Shown piece after piece: positions 18,700 to 27,729 of a DNA stretch of 64,000 nucleotides. The position numbers were made by a program, and so were the translations under genes. Source of the stretch: Rhizobium sp. S152 (GTDB taxonomy: Bacteria > Pseudomonadota > Alphaproteobacteria > Rhizobiales > Rhizobiaceae). The stretch is taken from assembly GCF_030380735.1 (NCBI RefSeq), contig NZ_JAUDRZ010000004.1:62001-126000 (forward strand), read 5' to 3'. Every line of letters starts with the position of its first letter. The first letter of the stretch is position 1. The notes under the pieces are model-generated. The model did no database searches, was not told the origin of the DNA, and saw only the letters and a program-made list of their open reading frames with translations.

Positions 18700-18894
18700 G
18701 CGGCTCCTCCCATTCATGCCGTTTGTCGTCCCGACCCCGCTTCCTGTCCGCGATCACAGACGCCGGCGGAGCCTTATCGGCCTTGCCTCGCACTGTCTCG
18801 TTCTCCCGGTGGACAATGTGATTGACGGGGTGGTGAATATATTGTTTGCATATGAATGAGTGCGCCGCAAGCGCCACGCAGCATGGGAGAGGTC

Positions 18895-19626
18895 ATGAGT
18901 CACGGTCTGGAAGGCAGGAAGGTCGTCATCACGGCGGCCGGGCAGGGGATCGGTCGCGCCAGCGCCGAACGCTTCATTTCGCTCGGCGCGCATGTCTATG
19001 CCACCGACATCAACGAGGCGACGCTTTCCACGCTCGAAGGCGCCGAGAAACACGTGCTCAACGTGCTTGATGGCGATGCCGTTCGCGCCTTTGCAGCCGA
19101 GATCGGCGCGATCGACGTGCTCTTCAATTGCGCCGGCTTCGTGCATGCCGGGTCCATCCTCGAGTGCGAGGAGAAGGACTGGGACTTCTCGTTCAATCTC
19201 AACGCCAAGGCGATGTACACGACCTGCCGCACCTTCCTTCCCTGGATGCTCGACAAGGGCAAGGGCTCGATCGTCAACATGGCGTCGGTCGCCTCCAGCG
19301 TGAAGGGCGTGCCGAACCGCTTCGCCTACAGCGCGTCGAAGGCCGCCGTGATCGGGCTCACCAAGTCGATCGCGTCGGATTTCGTCGCCAGGGGTATTCG
19401 CGCCAACGCCATCTGCCCCGGTACTGTCGACAGCCCGTCGCTGCACGACCGCCTGCGGGCCACCGGCGATTACGAAAAGGCGCTCTCGGACTTCATCGCC
19501 CGCCAGCCGATGGGGCGCATCGCGACGCCTGAGGAGATCGCAGCACTCGTCACCTATCTCGCGGGCGACGAGGCCGGGTTCACGACAGGCCAGATCCATG
19601 TCGTCGACGGCGGCTGGACCGGCTGA
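18895..19626 (+). CDS. SDR-family NAD-dependent dehydrogenase
   Basis: 243 aa classical short-chain dehydrogenase. The cofactor loop TAAGQGIG spans residues 13-20, and D38 in YATDIN favours NAD over NADP. NCAG is at ~78-81. The catalytic Tyr145 and Lys149 lie in FAYSASKAA, with a Ser in MASVASS. The C-terminus VVDGGWTG is typical. ATG 18895 follows GGGAGAGG; the longer frame from 18856 is less likely. The closest relatives I recall are the DHRS6/hydroxybutyrate and L-fucose dehydrogenase groups. Pairing with the lactonase-like hydrolase across a 195-bp divergent region supports a sugar substrate. Confidence 0.82.
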   Translation: MSHGLEGRKVVITAAGQGIGRASAERFISLGAHVYATDINEATLSTLEGAEKHVLNVLDGDAVRAFAAEIGAIDVLFNCAGFVHAGSILECEEKDWDFSFNLNAKAMYTTCRTFLPWMLDKGKGSIVNMASVASSVKGVPNRFAYSASKAAVIGLTKSIASDFVARGIRANAICPGTVDSPSLHDRLRATGDYEKALSDFIARQPMGRIATPEEIAALVTYLAGDEAGFTTGQIHVVDGGWTG

Positions 19627-19691
19627 AGCCATATTGCTCTTGCCGGTATCAAGCTGATATCAAAGGCAATCTGGCATCGGCGGAGCGGGAC

Positions 19692-20381
19692 ATGGCGGAT
19701 CATACTGGCGGCGAGACAGGTCGCGTCATGCAGCTTCTGCGCAAGCACGCGATCTTTCTGATCGCCGTGCTCATCGGCTTCCTGGTGTTCCTGCTTCTGA
19801 CGACGCGCGAGGTCAACGCCCGCAATGTGCTGGCGGGGTGGAATGTCTCGGCGGTCATCTTCATCGCCGCCACGTGGCGGCGCATGCTGCGGGCGAGCGT
19901 CGCGACGATCCGCAAGCGGGCGGCCGATCTCGACTTTTCCGATTCGCTTCTGATGTTCCTGTCGATCGCCGCGGCGCTGGCGAGCATCGCCGGAATCGGC
20001 CTGGAACTGCATCAGGTGAAGGAAGCCGAGCCCGGCGTGGCACTGACGCGGGCGTTGGTCGCCGTCGTCACCATCCTGATCTCCTGGGTGTTCCTGCACA
20101 CGCTGTTTACCGTGCACTATGCGCATCGCTTCTACGGCGCCGATGACGACGGCGATGGCCTGAAGGGGGATGGGCTGAAATTCCCCGAAGGCGTAGAGGA
20201 GCCGGTCTATTGGGACTTTCTCTATTACTCCTTCACCATCGGCGTAGCCTCCCAGACGGCCGATGTGGCGACCAGCACGACCGTTATGCGCAAGCTGACG
20301 CTGCTGCACTCGGTGCTGTCCTTTCTCTTCAACACCACCATCCTGGCGCTTGCCATCAATGTCGGGGCAAGCCTCCTTTAG
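19692..20381 (+). CDS. DUF1345 integral membrane protein
   Basis: 229 aa with about five hydrophobic helices. The conserved segment PVYWDFLYYSFTIGVASQTADVAT, broken here as PVYWDFLYYSFTIG and VASQTADV, is the hallmark of DUF1345, which resembles a two-helix ion-channel pore region. The function is unknown. The start at 19692 follows CGGAGCGGGAC; an internal ATG at 19728 is possible. It is 63 bp before the cyclase gene, without a terminator that I can see. Confidence 0.8.
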   Translation: MADHTGGETGRVMQLLRKHAIFLIAVLIGFLVFLLLTTREVNARNVLAGWNVSAVIFIAATWRRMLRASVATIRKRAADLDFSDSLLMFLSIAAALASIAGIGLELHQVKEAEPGVALTRALVAVVTILISWVFLHTLFTVHYAHRFYGADDDGDGLKGDGLKFPEGVEEPVYWDFLYYSFTIGVASQTADVATSTTVMRKLTLLHSVLSFLFNTTILALAINVGASLL

Positions 20382-20444
20382 GCTGAATGGCGATGCCCTT
20401 CGAAGTCGTGTATTCAATCAACTCCATTACCCGGGGTTGCTGTC

Positions 20445-21656
20445 ATGGACATGGTGTCTCGCGAGAAACTGGCGATGCTGGCGGGCTGCGACGACGCCCG
20501 GCTGCTTGAGATCGAGCGGCTCGGTATCATCGAGCCCGGCACAAATGGTTATGCCGTCAGCGACGTCAGCCGGCTGCGGCTGGTGATGGCGCTTGAAGAG
20601 GCAGGCATCGGCCTGGACCAATTGGCCGAGGGGCTTCAGCGCCAGGTGTTCTCGCTGGAGTTCGCCAGCCAGCTGATCTTCGATCCTGTGACGATATCGG
20701 AGACATCCATTGGCGAGGCTATGGTGGATTCCGCGATCGATCTTGCTGATATCAACGCGCTGCGTTCGAGCGCGGGCTTGCCGTTGCTGGGTCCGGAGCA
20801 ACCGCTCAGGGAAGACGATGCCGAATTCATGCAACTGATCGCGCAATGCGCCGCTCTCGGCGCGTCGGCCGACGGGATGCAGCGCGTGTTGCGCGTTTCC
20901 GGCCAATCGATGCGGCGGTGCATCGACGCCATGCGCGACCTCTTTCGAGGCGAGGTCGAGGACCCGATGCTGAATGCCGGACTGAGCTATCGCGAGGTGC
21001 TTGCGGCGGGTGCCGCGAAGCGGCTGGCGCTGCAGCGCATCGGCGTGCGCGTGCTGTTTCTGCTGCAGCGGCGGATTCTGGAGGAAGCGGTGTTCGACAA
21101 TGTCGTCGGACGGCTGCAGGACGCGTTGCACGAACAGGGGCTCGACAGCGGCCGCGGCGATGAGGAGATGCCGGCGGTAGCCTTCGCCGATCTCGCCGGT
21201 TTTACCGCGCTCACCCACGATATCGGCGATGCCCGGGCGGCGGAGAAAGCGGCACGCTTCGAGGCGCTAGCACAGCAGCTGTCGCTGAGCTGCGGCGGGC
21301 GGATCATAAAGCCGCTCGGCGATGGGGTGATGATGCTGTTTCCGGATGCCGGTGCCGCCGTGGAGACGTCGCTGTCGCTGGTCGAGCAGTGCTCGGCGCA
21401 TGAGTTGCCTGAAGTCCGATGTGGCGTGGCAACGGGGCAGGTGGTGCCGCGCGATGGGGATATCTTCGGGCGAACGGTCAATCTGGCGGCGCGCATCGTG
21501 GCGGCGGCCGAACCCTCGCAAATACTCGTCTGCGGCAGCACCCATGGCGCCACCGCAGACGAGAGACAGGATCTGGATTTCTCGGCGCTGGACCCGAAGC
21601 CGCTGAAGGGCTTTAGCGATCCAGTGCCGCTGTTTTCCGTAGACCGGAAACTATAG
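20445..21656 (+). CDS. MerR-like N-terminal domain fused to class III adenylyl cyclase
   Basis: 403 aa. Residues ~5-75 look like a MerR-type winged helix (REKLAMLAGCDDARLLEIER, LGIIEPGTNGYAVSDVSRLR). Residues ~76-235 are mostly helical with no domain I can name. Residues ~243-400 form a class III cyclase domain with both metal Asp residues (D249 in FADLAGFT, D293 in LGDGVMM), the purine-selecting K289, and N346/R350 of NLAAR. All catalytic positions are present, so cAMP synthesis is plausible. Whether the N-terminal module binds DNA or serves as a regulatory fold is unknown. Confidence 0.85.
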   Translation: MDMVSREKLAMLAGCDDARLLEIERLGIIEPGTNGYAVSDVSRLRLVMALEEAGIGLDQLAEGLQRQVFSLEFASQLIFDPVTISETSIGEAMVDSAIDLADINALRSSAGLPLLGPEQPLREDDAEFMQLIAQCAALGASADGMQRVLRVSGQSMRRCIDAMRDLFRGEVEDPMLNAGLSYREVLAAGAAKRLALQRIGVRVLFLLQRRILEEAVFDNVVGRLQDALHEQGLDSGRGDEEMPAVAFADLAGFTALTHDIGDARAAEKAARFEALAQQLSLSCGGRIIKPLGDGVMMLFPDAGAAVETSLSLVEQCSAHELPEVRCGVATGQVVPRDGDIFGRTVNLAARIVAAAEPSQILVCGSTHGATADERQDLDFSALDPKPLKGFSDPVPLFSVDRKL

Positions 21657-21664
21657 CAGCGACG

Positions 21665-21838
21665 TCATAGTATCGCCTGACCGGCCATCAGCGCCAGGAT
21701 CAGGAAGATCACGAAGATCACCAGCGCGATGCCGAAGAGAACGCGGGCAATCGTGGCCGTCGCGGCCGAAATCCCGGAGAAGCCGAAGAAGCCTGCGATC
21801 AGCGATATCACGAAAAAGATGAGAGCCCATTTCAGCAT
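21665..21838 (-). CDS. DUF1328 small membrane protein
   Basis: 57 aa, read directly from the minus strand. It starts [20 protein letters not shown] and ends ALMAGQAIL. Two hydrophobic helices are separated by [15 protein letters not shown], the standard DUF1328 (YtjA-like) layout and size. The ribosome site AAGGAA lies just upstream. It is convergent with the cyclase gene, with 8 bp between the stops. The function is unknown; relatives are often stress-associated small membrane proteins. Confidence 0.85.
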   Translation of the reverse strand: MLKWALIFFVISLIAGFFGFSGISAATATIARVLFGIALVIFVIFLILALMAGQAIL

Positions 21839-21990
21839 GGAACATTTCCTTCTTGTTGGTCCCGTAGAAGACGCGCCAGCTCGAAAAAGGTTCCATATCC
21901 AATGAGATAGCGGTTCGATTTGTCCGCTTCGTACAAGATGCGCCGGCGCGGTGGCCCACGCCGGCGTTGTGATTTCAAGTCGCGTCGCGC

Positions 21991-23418
21991 TTATCCGTGG
22001 TTGATCATCACGTGGCGGACGGCCGTGTAGTCTTCCAGTGCGTAGACGGACATGTCCTTGCCGTAGCCCGATTGCTTCAGGCCGCCATGCGGCATCTCGT
22101 TGGTGAGCATGAAGTGGGTGTTGATCCAGGTGCAGCCATATTGCAGGCGGGCGGCGGTCTTCATGCCGCGGCTGATGTCCTTGGTCCAGACCGAGGACGC
22201 CAGGCCATAGTCGCTGTCGTTGGCCCAGGTGACGGCATCCTCGACATCGGTGAAGCGGGTGACGGAAACGACCGGGCCGAAGACCTCGCGGCGGACGATC
22301 TCGTCTTCCTGCGTGGCGCCGGCAATCACCGTCGGCGTGTAGAAGAAGCCCTTGTCGCCCGATGTATTGCCGCCTGTGGTGATCTCCATGTGCTTGTGCT
22401 CGCCGGCGCGGGCGACGAAGCTTTCGACGCGGTCGCGCTGGCGCTTGGAGATCAGCGGGCCGATCTCGTTTTCGGCGTCGTCGGCAAGGTTGAACTTGAT
22501 CGAGGAGACCGCCGAGGAGAGGTCGGCGACGAACTTGTCGTAGACCTTGGCGTCGGCATAGATGCGGCAGGCTGCGGTGCAGTCCTGGCCGGCATTGTAA
22601 TAGCCGAAGGTGCGGATGCCCGATACGACCGCGTCGATATCGGCGTCGTCGAAGACGATCACAGGGGCCTTGCCGCCGAGTTCCAGATGGGTGCGCTTGA
22701 CGGTCTTGGCGGCCGCCTGCAGCACCTTCTTGCCGGTCGCAACATCGCCCGTGATCGACAGCATCGAGATCTTCGGGTGGTTGATCAGCGCGTTGCCGAC
22801 GCTTTCGCCGCGGCCGAGGATGACGTTGACGACGCCCTCTGGCAGGATGTCGGAGAGGAGCTTGGCCATCTTCAGCGCCGTAAGCGGCGTCTGCTCGGAA
22901 GGCTTGAAGACGACGGTGTTGCCGCCGGCGATGGCAGGCGCCAGCTTCCAGGCCATCATCATCAGCGGATAGTTCCAGGGCGCGATCGACCCGACGATGC
23001 CGACGGCGTCGCGGCGGATCATCGAGGTGTGGCCGGGCAGATATTCACCGGCCACAGGGCCATGCAGGTTGCGCACCGCGCCGGCGAAGAAGCGGTAGCA
23101 ATCGACGATGGCGGGGATCTCGTCGTTCAGAACGGCGTTGATCGGCTTGCCGCAGTTCAGCGCTTCCAGCGTCGCGAAGCTTTGGGCGTCCTTCTCGATC
23201 GCGTCTGCAATCTTCAGGAGATAGCCGGCGCGCTCGCCCGGTGTCGTCTGCGACCATGCCTTGAAGGCCTTTTCGGCGGCATCGACGGCGGCGTCGATCT
23301 GGCCGAGCGATGCTTCGGCAAGGCTCAGCACCGTCTCGCCGGTCTTCGGGTTGAGGATGTTTTCTTCGATCTCGGTGCCCGCTTCGAAGCGGGATCCAAT
23401 CAGCATCGCGGTGTCCAT
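21991..23418 (-). CDS. patD: Gamma-aminobutyraldehyde dehydrogenase
   Basis: 475 aa aldehyde dehydrogenase. The catalytic Cys is C280 in [11 protein letters not shown], the general base is E246 in HLELGGKAP, and the oxyanion Asn is in APWNYP (~N149). The C-terminal half ([23 protein letters not shown] split as [14 protein letters not shown] and KQSGYGKD) matches the YdcW/PatD branch that oxidises 4-aminobutanal to GABA in putrescine breakdown. It is the last gene of the putrescine-type ABC operon, 50 bp after the permease stop, which strongly supports this assignment. Confidence 0.88.
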   Translation of the reverse strand: MDTAMLIGSRFEAGTEIEENILNPKTGETVLSLAEASLGQIDAAVDAAEKAFKAWSQTTPGERAGYLLKIADAIEKDAQSFATLEALNCGKPINAVLNDEIPAIVDCYRFFAGAVRNLHGPVAGEYLPGHTSMIRRDAVGIVGSIAPWNYPLMMMAWKLAPAIAGGNTVVFKPSEQTPLTALKMAKLLSDILPEGVVNVILGRGESVGNALINHPKISMLSITGDVATGKKVLQAAAKTVKRTHLELGGKAPVIVFDDADIDAVVSGIRTFGYYNAGQDCTAACRIYADAKVYDKFVADLSSAVSSIKFNLADDAENEIGPLISKRQRDRVESFVARAGEHKHMEITTGGNTSGDKGFFYTPTVIAGATQEDEIVRREVFGPVVSVTRFTDVEDAVTWANDSDYGLASSVWTKDISRGMKTAARLQYGCTWINTHFMLTNEMPHGGLKQSGYGKDMSVYALEDYTAVRHVMINHG

Positions 23419-23468
23419 GATGTTCTCCCTTGTTGTTGCTGGGCGGGATGGGGGTTATCCCGCGCCGG

Positions 23469-24284
23469 TTATTTTCCGCCGCCGGCGACCTGGTCGCCGT
23501 CGCGTGTGAGGTAATAGGCAGCCAGGATCGGCAGGAAGGTGACGAGCACCACGACCATGGCGACCACGTTGGTAACGGGGCGCTGGCGTGGGCGGATCAG
23601 TTCCTCCAGCATCCAGATCGGCAGTGTCGATTGCTGACCGCCGGTGAAGGTGGTGACGATGACCTCGTCGAAGGAGAGCGCGAAGGCAAGCATGCCGCCG
23701 GCCAGAAGCGCCGTACCGATATTCGGCAGGATGACGTGGCGGAAGGTCTGGAAGCCATCGGCGCCGAGATCCATCGAAGCCTCGATCAGCGAGCCCTGGG
23801 TGCGGCGGAAGCGGGCGACGGCGTTGTTATAGACCACCACGACGCAGAAGGTGGCGTGGCCGAGCACGATCGTCCAGACAGAGAAGGGGATATCGAACAG
23901 GCTGAAGGCCGAGCGCAGCGCGATGCCGGTGATGATACCAGGCAGCGCGATCGGCAGGATGACGAGCAGCGAGATCGCCTCTCGGCCGAAGAACTTCGTC
24001 TGGCTGACGGCGGCGGCGCAAAGCGTGCCGAGCACCAGCGCGATCGCGGTCGCGATGCAGGCGACCTGCACGGAAAGCCCAAGGGCGGCCCAGACATCCG
24101 GCCGGTTCCAGGCGATGCCGAACCATTGCAGCGTCAGCCCCGGCGGCGGCCACTGATAGCTCTTTTCTTCCGTCGTGAAGGCGTAGACGAAGATCAACAG
24201 GATCGGCAGGTGCAGGAAGAGCAGCCCGCCGGCGGCGGCGATCTTGAGCGCGCTCGGCGCGCGTTGGCCACGGTCAGAGCGCAT
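23469..24284 (-). CDS. Polyamine-type ABC transporter permease (PotC/YdcV-like)
   Basis: 271 aa from ATG 24284 ([20 protein letters not shown]). The first 11 nt overlap the end of the preceding permease gene; the longer open frame from 24395 is shadow sequence. There are about six helices and the EAA-type loop [20 protein letters not shown]. With the neighbouring permease, ATPase and binding protein it forms an ydcSTUV-like importer of putrescine or a related polyamine. Confidence 0.88.
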   Translation of the reverse strand: MRSDRGQRAPSALKIAAAGGLLFLHLPILLIFVYAFTTEEKSYQWPPPGLTLQWFGIAWNRPDVWAALGLSVQVACIATAIALVLGTLCAAAVSQTKFFGREAISLLVILPIALPGIITGIALRSAFSLFDIPFSVWTIVLGHATFCVVVVYNNAVARFRRTQGSLIEASMDLGADGFQTFRHVILPNIGTALLAGGMLAFALSFDEVIVTTFTGGQQSTLPIWMLEELIRPRQRPVTNVVAMVVVLVTFLPILAAYYLTRDGDQVAGGGK

Positions 24285-25242
24285 CGAAGGCTCCCTGTTT
24301 CTTGGCCAGCCACAGGTAGACGGCCATGATGACGATGGGGACGACGGAGAAGGCGGCGGCGAGCGGCACGTTGCCGGCCGTTCCCTGCTGCGCATAGACC
24401 GCCTGGCCGATGAAGAGCCGCGAGGAGCCGATGATCTGCGGGATGATGTAATCGCCCAGCGTCAGCGAGAAGGTGAAGATCGAGCCGGCGACGATGCCGG
24501 GTAGAGCCAGCGGAAAGAGCACGGTGCGGAAGGTCTGGCCCGGCGTGGCGCCGAGATCCGACGAGGCCTCGATCAGATTGCCCTGCACGCGTTCGAGCGC
24601 TGCCTGCGTCGGCAGGATCATGTAGGGCAGCCAGACATAGACGAAGACGAGGAAGGTGCCGATATAGCTGACCGATAGCGAGTTGCCGCCGATGACTGGC
24701 AGAGCCAGCACGCCGTCGAGCAGCCAAGCCAGATGCAGTTTGGCGAAGAACCAGGTGAGAATACCCTCCTTGGCGAGGATCAGCTTCCAGGCGTAGATCT
24801 TGACGAGATAGCTCGACCAGAGCGGCAGCATCACGCCGAGATAGAAGAGCGCCTTCCATTTCCCCTTGGCGTAACGGGCGGCGTAATAGGCGATCGGGAA
24901 GGCGACGACGGCGGAGGCCAGCGTCACCAGCGCCGCCATCAGCACGGTTCTGACGATGATGTCGAAATTGGTCGGCGACAGCAGCTGGGCATAGGTTGCC
25001 AGCGTGAATTCGTAGTTCACCAGGCCGGAGAAATCGTCGATCGAAAAGAAGCTCTGCAGCAGAAGCGCCAGGAGCGAGCCGATATAGATGATGCCGAGCC
25101 AGAGCAGCGGCGGCGTCAGCATCAGGAAGAGCAGCAGCTTGGGGCGGCGCCAGAACATGTCGGAGAGCCGGCCGAAGAAACCACCGCGACCGGGCAGGAT
25201 CGAGGTCGCCGTCTCCTCGTGGGTGAGCCCGATCGCGGTCAT
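24274..25242 (-). CDS. Polyamine-type ABC transporter permease (PotB/YdcU-like)
   Basis: 322 aa from the ATG at 25242 ([20 protein letters not shown]), which overlaps the ATPase stop in the ATGA arrangement. A cytoplasmic N-terminus of ~35 residues is followed by a first helix ([20 protein letters not shown]) and five more. The ATPase-contact loop is [20 protein letters not shown]. Length and order match the YdcU position. Coupled translation with both flanking genes indicates a single transport complex in the inner membrane. Confidence 0.88.
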   Translation of the reverse strand: MTAIGLTHEETATSILPGRGGFFGRLSDMFWRRPKLLLFLMLTPPLLWLGIIYIGSLLALLLQSFFSIDDFSGLVNYEFTLATYAQLLSPTNFDIIVRTVLMAALVTLASAVVAFPIAYYAARYAKGKWKALFYLGVMLPLWSSYLVKIYAWKLILAKEGILTWFFAKLHLAWLLDGVLALPVIGGNSLSVSYIGTFLVFVYVWLPYMILPTQAALERVQGNLIEASSDLGATPGQTFRTVLFPLALPGIVAGSIFTFSLTLGDYIIPQIIGSSRLFIGQAVYAQQGTAGNVPLAAAFSVVPIVIMAVYLWLAKKQGAFDAL

Positions 25243-26225
25243 GCGGCGTCGTCCATGTAATGCACGTCGACGGGCTGCCACGACAGGCGGACATCGGCGC
25301 CGACTTCGGGCACGGTGGCGCCGGCGGGAAGCATGACATGCAGGCGCGTGCCTCTGGCGGCGACGGTGAGGCGCGTGGCGGCGCCGAGGAAGCTGGCGTT
25401 CTCGACACGGGATTCGACGCCGTCGCCGGTGATGCGGATAGCCTCGGGGCGCAGGCTCGCCCAGCGCTTCTCGCCGCCGATCGCGGTCATCAGGTCGGGG
25501 GCAATCACATTGGAGGAGCCGACGAAATCGGCGACGAAGCGGGTCTTCGGTCGGTTGTAGATATCCTGCGGCGTGCCCTCCTGGACGATACCGCCATCGT
25601 TGAAGACGGCGACCCGGTCGGCCATGGAGAGCGCTTCGCCCTGATCGTGGGTGACGAAGACGAAGGTGATCCCCAGCGCGCGCTGCAGGCCCTTCAGCTC
25701 TTCCTGCATCTGCTCGCGCAGCTTCAGGTCCAGCGCGCCAAGAGGTTCGTCGAGCAGCAGCACGCGGGGCTTGTTGACCAGCGCGCGGGCCAGCGCCACG
25801 CGCTGCCTCTGGCCGCCTGACAGTTGGCCGGGTTTGCGGGCGCCGTAGCCGGGGAGTTTTACCAGCTCCAGCGCCTGTTCGGCGGCCTTGGCGCGTTCCG
25901 CCTTGCCGACGCCCTTGACCATCAGCCCGTAGGCGACGTTGTCGAGGATGTTGAGGTGCGGGAAGAGCGCGTAGTCCTGGAACACGGTGTTGACGTTGCG
26001 CCTGTAGGGCGGCACGCCCTCGGCGGTCTCGCCGAAAATCTCGATATGCCCCGCCGTCGGCTGCTCGAAGCCGGCGATCAGGCGCAGGCATGTGGTCTTG
26101 CCCGAACCCGACGGCCCCAGCATGGCGAAGAACTCGCCCGGCGCGATCTCGAGATCGACGCCATCGACGGCACGAACGGCGCCGAAATGGCGGGAGACCT
26201 TCTGGAAACGGACGGCGGGGGTCAT
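25239..26225 (-). CDS. Polyamine-type ABC transporter ATPase (PotA/YdcT-like)
   Basis: 328 aa. Walker A is GPSGSGKTT (residues ~37-45), the Q-loop is VFQDYALFPH, the signature LSGGQRQR is at ~135-142, Walker B is LLLDEP (~156-161), and the His switch is in FVTHDQGEAL. A TOBE domain occupies the C-terminus (SLRPEAIRITG). It powers polyamine import with the two coupled permeases. The binding-protein gene lies upstream on the same strand, separated by 217 bp that contain an inverted pair of palindromic repeats. Confidence 0.92.
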   Translation of the reverse strand: MTPAVRFQKVSRHFGAVRAVDGVDLEIAPGEFFAMLGPSGSGKTTCLRLIAGFEQPTAGHIEIFGETAEGVPPYRRNVNTVFQDYALFPHLNILDNVAYGLMVKGVGKAERAKAAEQALELVKLPGYGARKPGQLSGGQRQRVALARALVNKPRVLLLDEPLGALDLKLREQMQEELKGLQRALGITFVFVTHDQGEALSMADRVAVFNDGGIVQEGTPQDIYNRPKTRFVADFVGSSNVIAPDLMTAIGGEKRWASLRPEAIRITGDGVESRVENASFLGAATRLTVAARGTRLHVMLPAGATVPEVGADVRLSWQPVDVHYMDDAA

Positions 26226-26280
26226 TTGGGGGGCTCCGATCTGATATGCTCTGGGTGGTGCGGGGAATGAAGACCCCGCC

Positions 26281-26408
26281 CCAAACCCCTCCCCACAGGG
26301 GGAGGGGCTTAACCTGCTGCACCCTCTGCGGCCATTCGAAGTCTACAGGGATGAGCGAGGCGTTGCCGCTCTAGCCCCTCCCCCTTGTGGGGAGGGGTTG
26401 GGGAGGGG
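26281..26408. repeat. Inverted pair of GC-rich palindromic intergenic repeats
   Basis: The palindrome CCCCTCCCCACAGGGGGAGG (from 26286) is followed about 65 bp later by its inverted relative CCCCTCCCCCTTGTGGGGAG (from 26375) with a flanking GGTTGGGGAGGGG. The same unit occurs at 31.2 and 48.6 kb. The pair lies between the binding-protein and ATPase genes of the putrescine operon and could fold into large mRNA hairpins. The repeat is seen directly; its role is unknown. Confidence 0.8.
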
Positions 26409-26442
26409 AGTTGCCACAAGCCCAGAGGGCTGCGGCCAGACG

Positions 26443-27600
26443 TTATCTCCCCCCGATCACCCCAATATAATCCGACACCCAGCGGTGATACGGCACGCAC
26501 TCGCCCTGTTCGCACTTGGCGGTCGGCGTTCTCCAGAACTTGATCTTGTCGAAGTGATCGTAGCCGTTGTTGGCGCAACCCTCGTCGGTCATCAGTTCGT
26601 TGCCCTTGCAGGCGGCGGGAACCGAGGGAACGGCGCCAAACCAGGCGGCGGCGTCGCCCTGGACCTTGGCGGACAGCGAATGCTCCATCCACATATAGGC
26701 GCAGTTCGGGTGCTCGCTGTCGGCATGCAGCATGGTGGTATCGGCCCAGCCGGTGACGCCTTCCTCGGGGAAGGTGGAGGCGATCTTCTGCTTGTCCGCC
26801 TGCATCAGGTTGACCTGGAAGGGCCAGGAACCGGAGGCGACGACGCCTTCGTTCTTGAAGTCGTCGATCTGGATCATCGCGTCGTGCCAGTAGCGCGAGA
26901 CGAGCTTGCGCTGGCCACGCAGCAGGTCGAGGGCGGCCTTGTACTGGTCCTCGTTGAGCTCGTAAGGGTTCTTAATGTTGAGTTCCGGCTTGTGCGCCAT
27001 CAGGTAAAGAGCGGCATCGGCGATGTAGATCGCACCGTCATAGGCCTGCACCCGGCCTTTGTTGGACTTGCCGTCGGGCAGCGTCTCTTCCTCGAACACC
27101 ACCTTCCAGCTCTTCGGCGCCTCGCCCTTGAAGGCGTCGGTGTTGTACATCAGGACGTTCGGCCCCCAGAGGTAGGGGACGCCGTAGTGCACACCTGATA
27201 CCGTATACCAGGGCGCGTCCTGCAGGCGCTTGTCGACGTTCTTGAAGCTCGGGATGAGATCGGTGTTGATCGGCTGGACTTTCTTTCCGGCCACCAGGCG
27301 CAGCGAGGCGTCGCCCGAGGCGGTGACGAGGTCGAAGCCGCCTTCATTCATCAGCGACACCATTTCATCGGAGGTGGCGGCGGTCTTCACCGAGACCTTG
27401 CAACCGGTCTCCTTCTCGAAACTGGTAACCCAGTCGTAATTCTTGTCGCTTTCGCCGCGCTCGATATAGCCGGCCCATGCCACGATGCTGACGGCGCCTT
27501 CGCCCTTGCCCAATTCCTTCAGCGGCTCGGCCGCCACGACCTGCGTCACGAAGCTCAGGCTCGCGAGCGCGACCGTGCACGATTTCAGAAGATATTTCAT
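26443..27600 (-). CDS. Polyamine-type ABC transporter periplasmic binding protein (YdcS/PotD-like)
   Basis: 385 aa from ATG 27600, which has the ribosome site GGGAGA. The signal peptide covers ~1-23 (LLKSCTVALASLSFVTQVVA, then AEPLKE). The mature part begins with VSIVAWAGYIERG, the typical PotD/YdcS strand, and contains GPNVLMYNTDAFKG and WGAxPS-like WFGAVPSVPAAC. Several cysteines occur near the C-terminus (ACKGNE, GCANNGY, KCEQGEC), which are unusual but present in YdcS relatives. It is the first gene of the putrescine operon, preceded by the LysR gene and a candidate LysR box. Confidence 0.88.
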   Translation of the reverse strand: MKYLLKSCTVALASLSFVTQVVAAEPLKELGKGEGAVSIVAWAGYIERGESDKNYDWVTSFEKETGCKVSVKTAATSDEMVSLMNEGGFDLVTASGDASLRLVAGKKVQPINTDLIPSFKNVDKRLQDAPWYTVSGVHYGVPYLWGPNVLMYNTDAFKGEAPKSWKVVFEEETLPDGKSNKGRVQAYDGAIYIADAALYLMAHKPELNIKNPYELNEDQYKAALDLLRGQRKLVSRYWHDAMIQIDDFKNEGVVASGSWPFQVNLMQADKQKIASTFPEEGVTGWADTTMLHADSEHPNCAYMWMEHSLSAKVQGDAAAWFGAVPSVPAACKGNELMTDEGCANNGYDHFDKIKFWRTPTAKCEQGECVPYHRWVSDYIGVIGGR

Positions 27601-27702
27601 CTGATGTCTCCCGGTTTTGGTGCCACTTCGTGGCGTTTTGTTCCCGGCAGAAAAGGTGACGCGAAAAAGCCGCTTTCGCAAATTCATTTATCAGAAAGGC
27701 GA

Positions 27703-27719
27703 TATCGGAATTTCCGATA
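27703..27719 (-). promoter_or_regulatory. Candidate LysR-type binding site upstream of the putrescine operon
   Basis: TATCGGAATTTCCGATA is a perfect 8-bp inverted repeat around one central base and contains the LysR-family motif ATC-N9-GAT. It sits just after the LysR stop codon, about 103-119 bp upstream of the binding-protein ATG, the usual distance for a LysR recognition site. Function is inferred from the motif and position. Confidence 0.6.
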
Positions 27720-27729
27720 GATGACTTTG

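Noticed and set aside
18822..18853. Promoter TTGACG with a downstream AT-rich stretch before the SDR gene
   Set aside because: No -10-like hexamer occurs at 16-18 bp spacing; TATATT and CATATG are misplaced.
24274..26322. 682-aa apparent fusion of ATPase and permease
   Set aside because: The true ATPase frame (25239-26225) and permease start (25242) overlap by ATGA; the long frame is permease sequence extended backwards through an out-of-frame reading of the ATPase gene.
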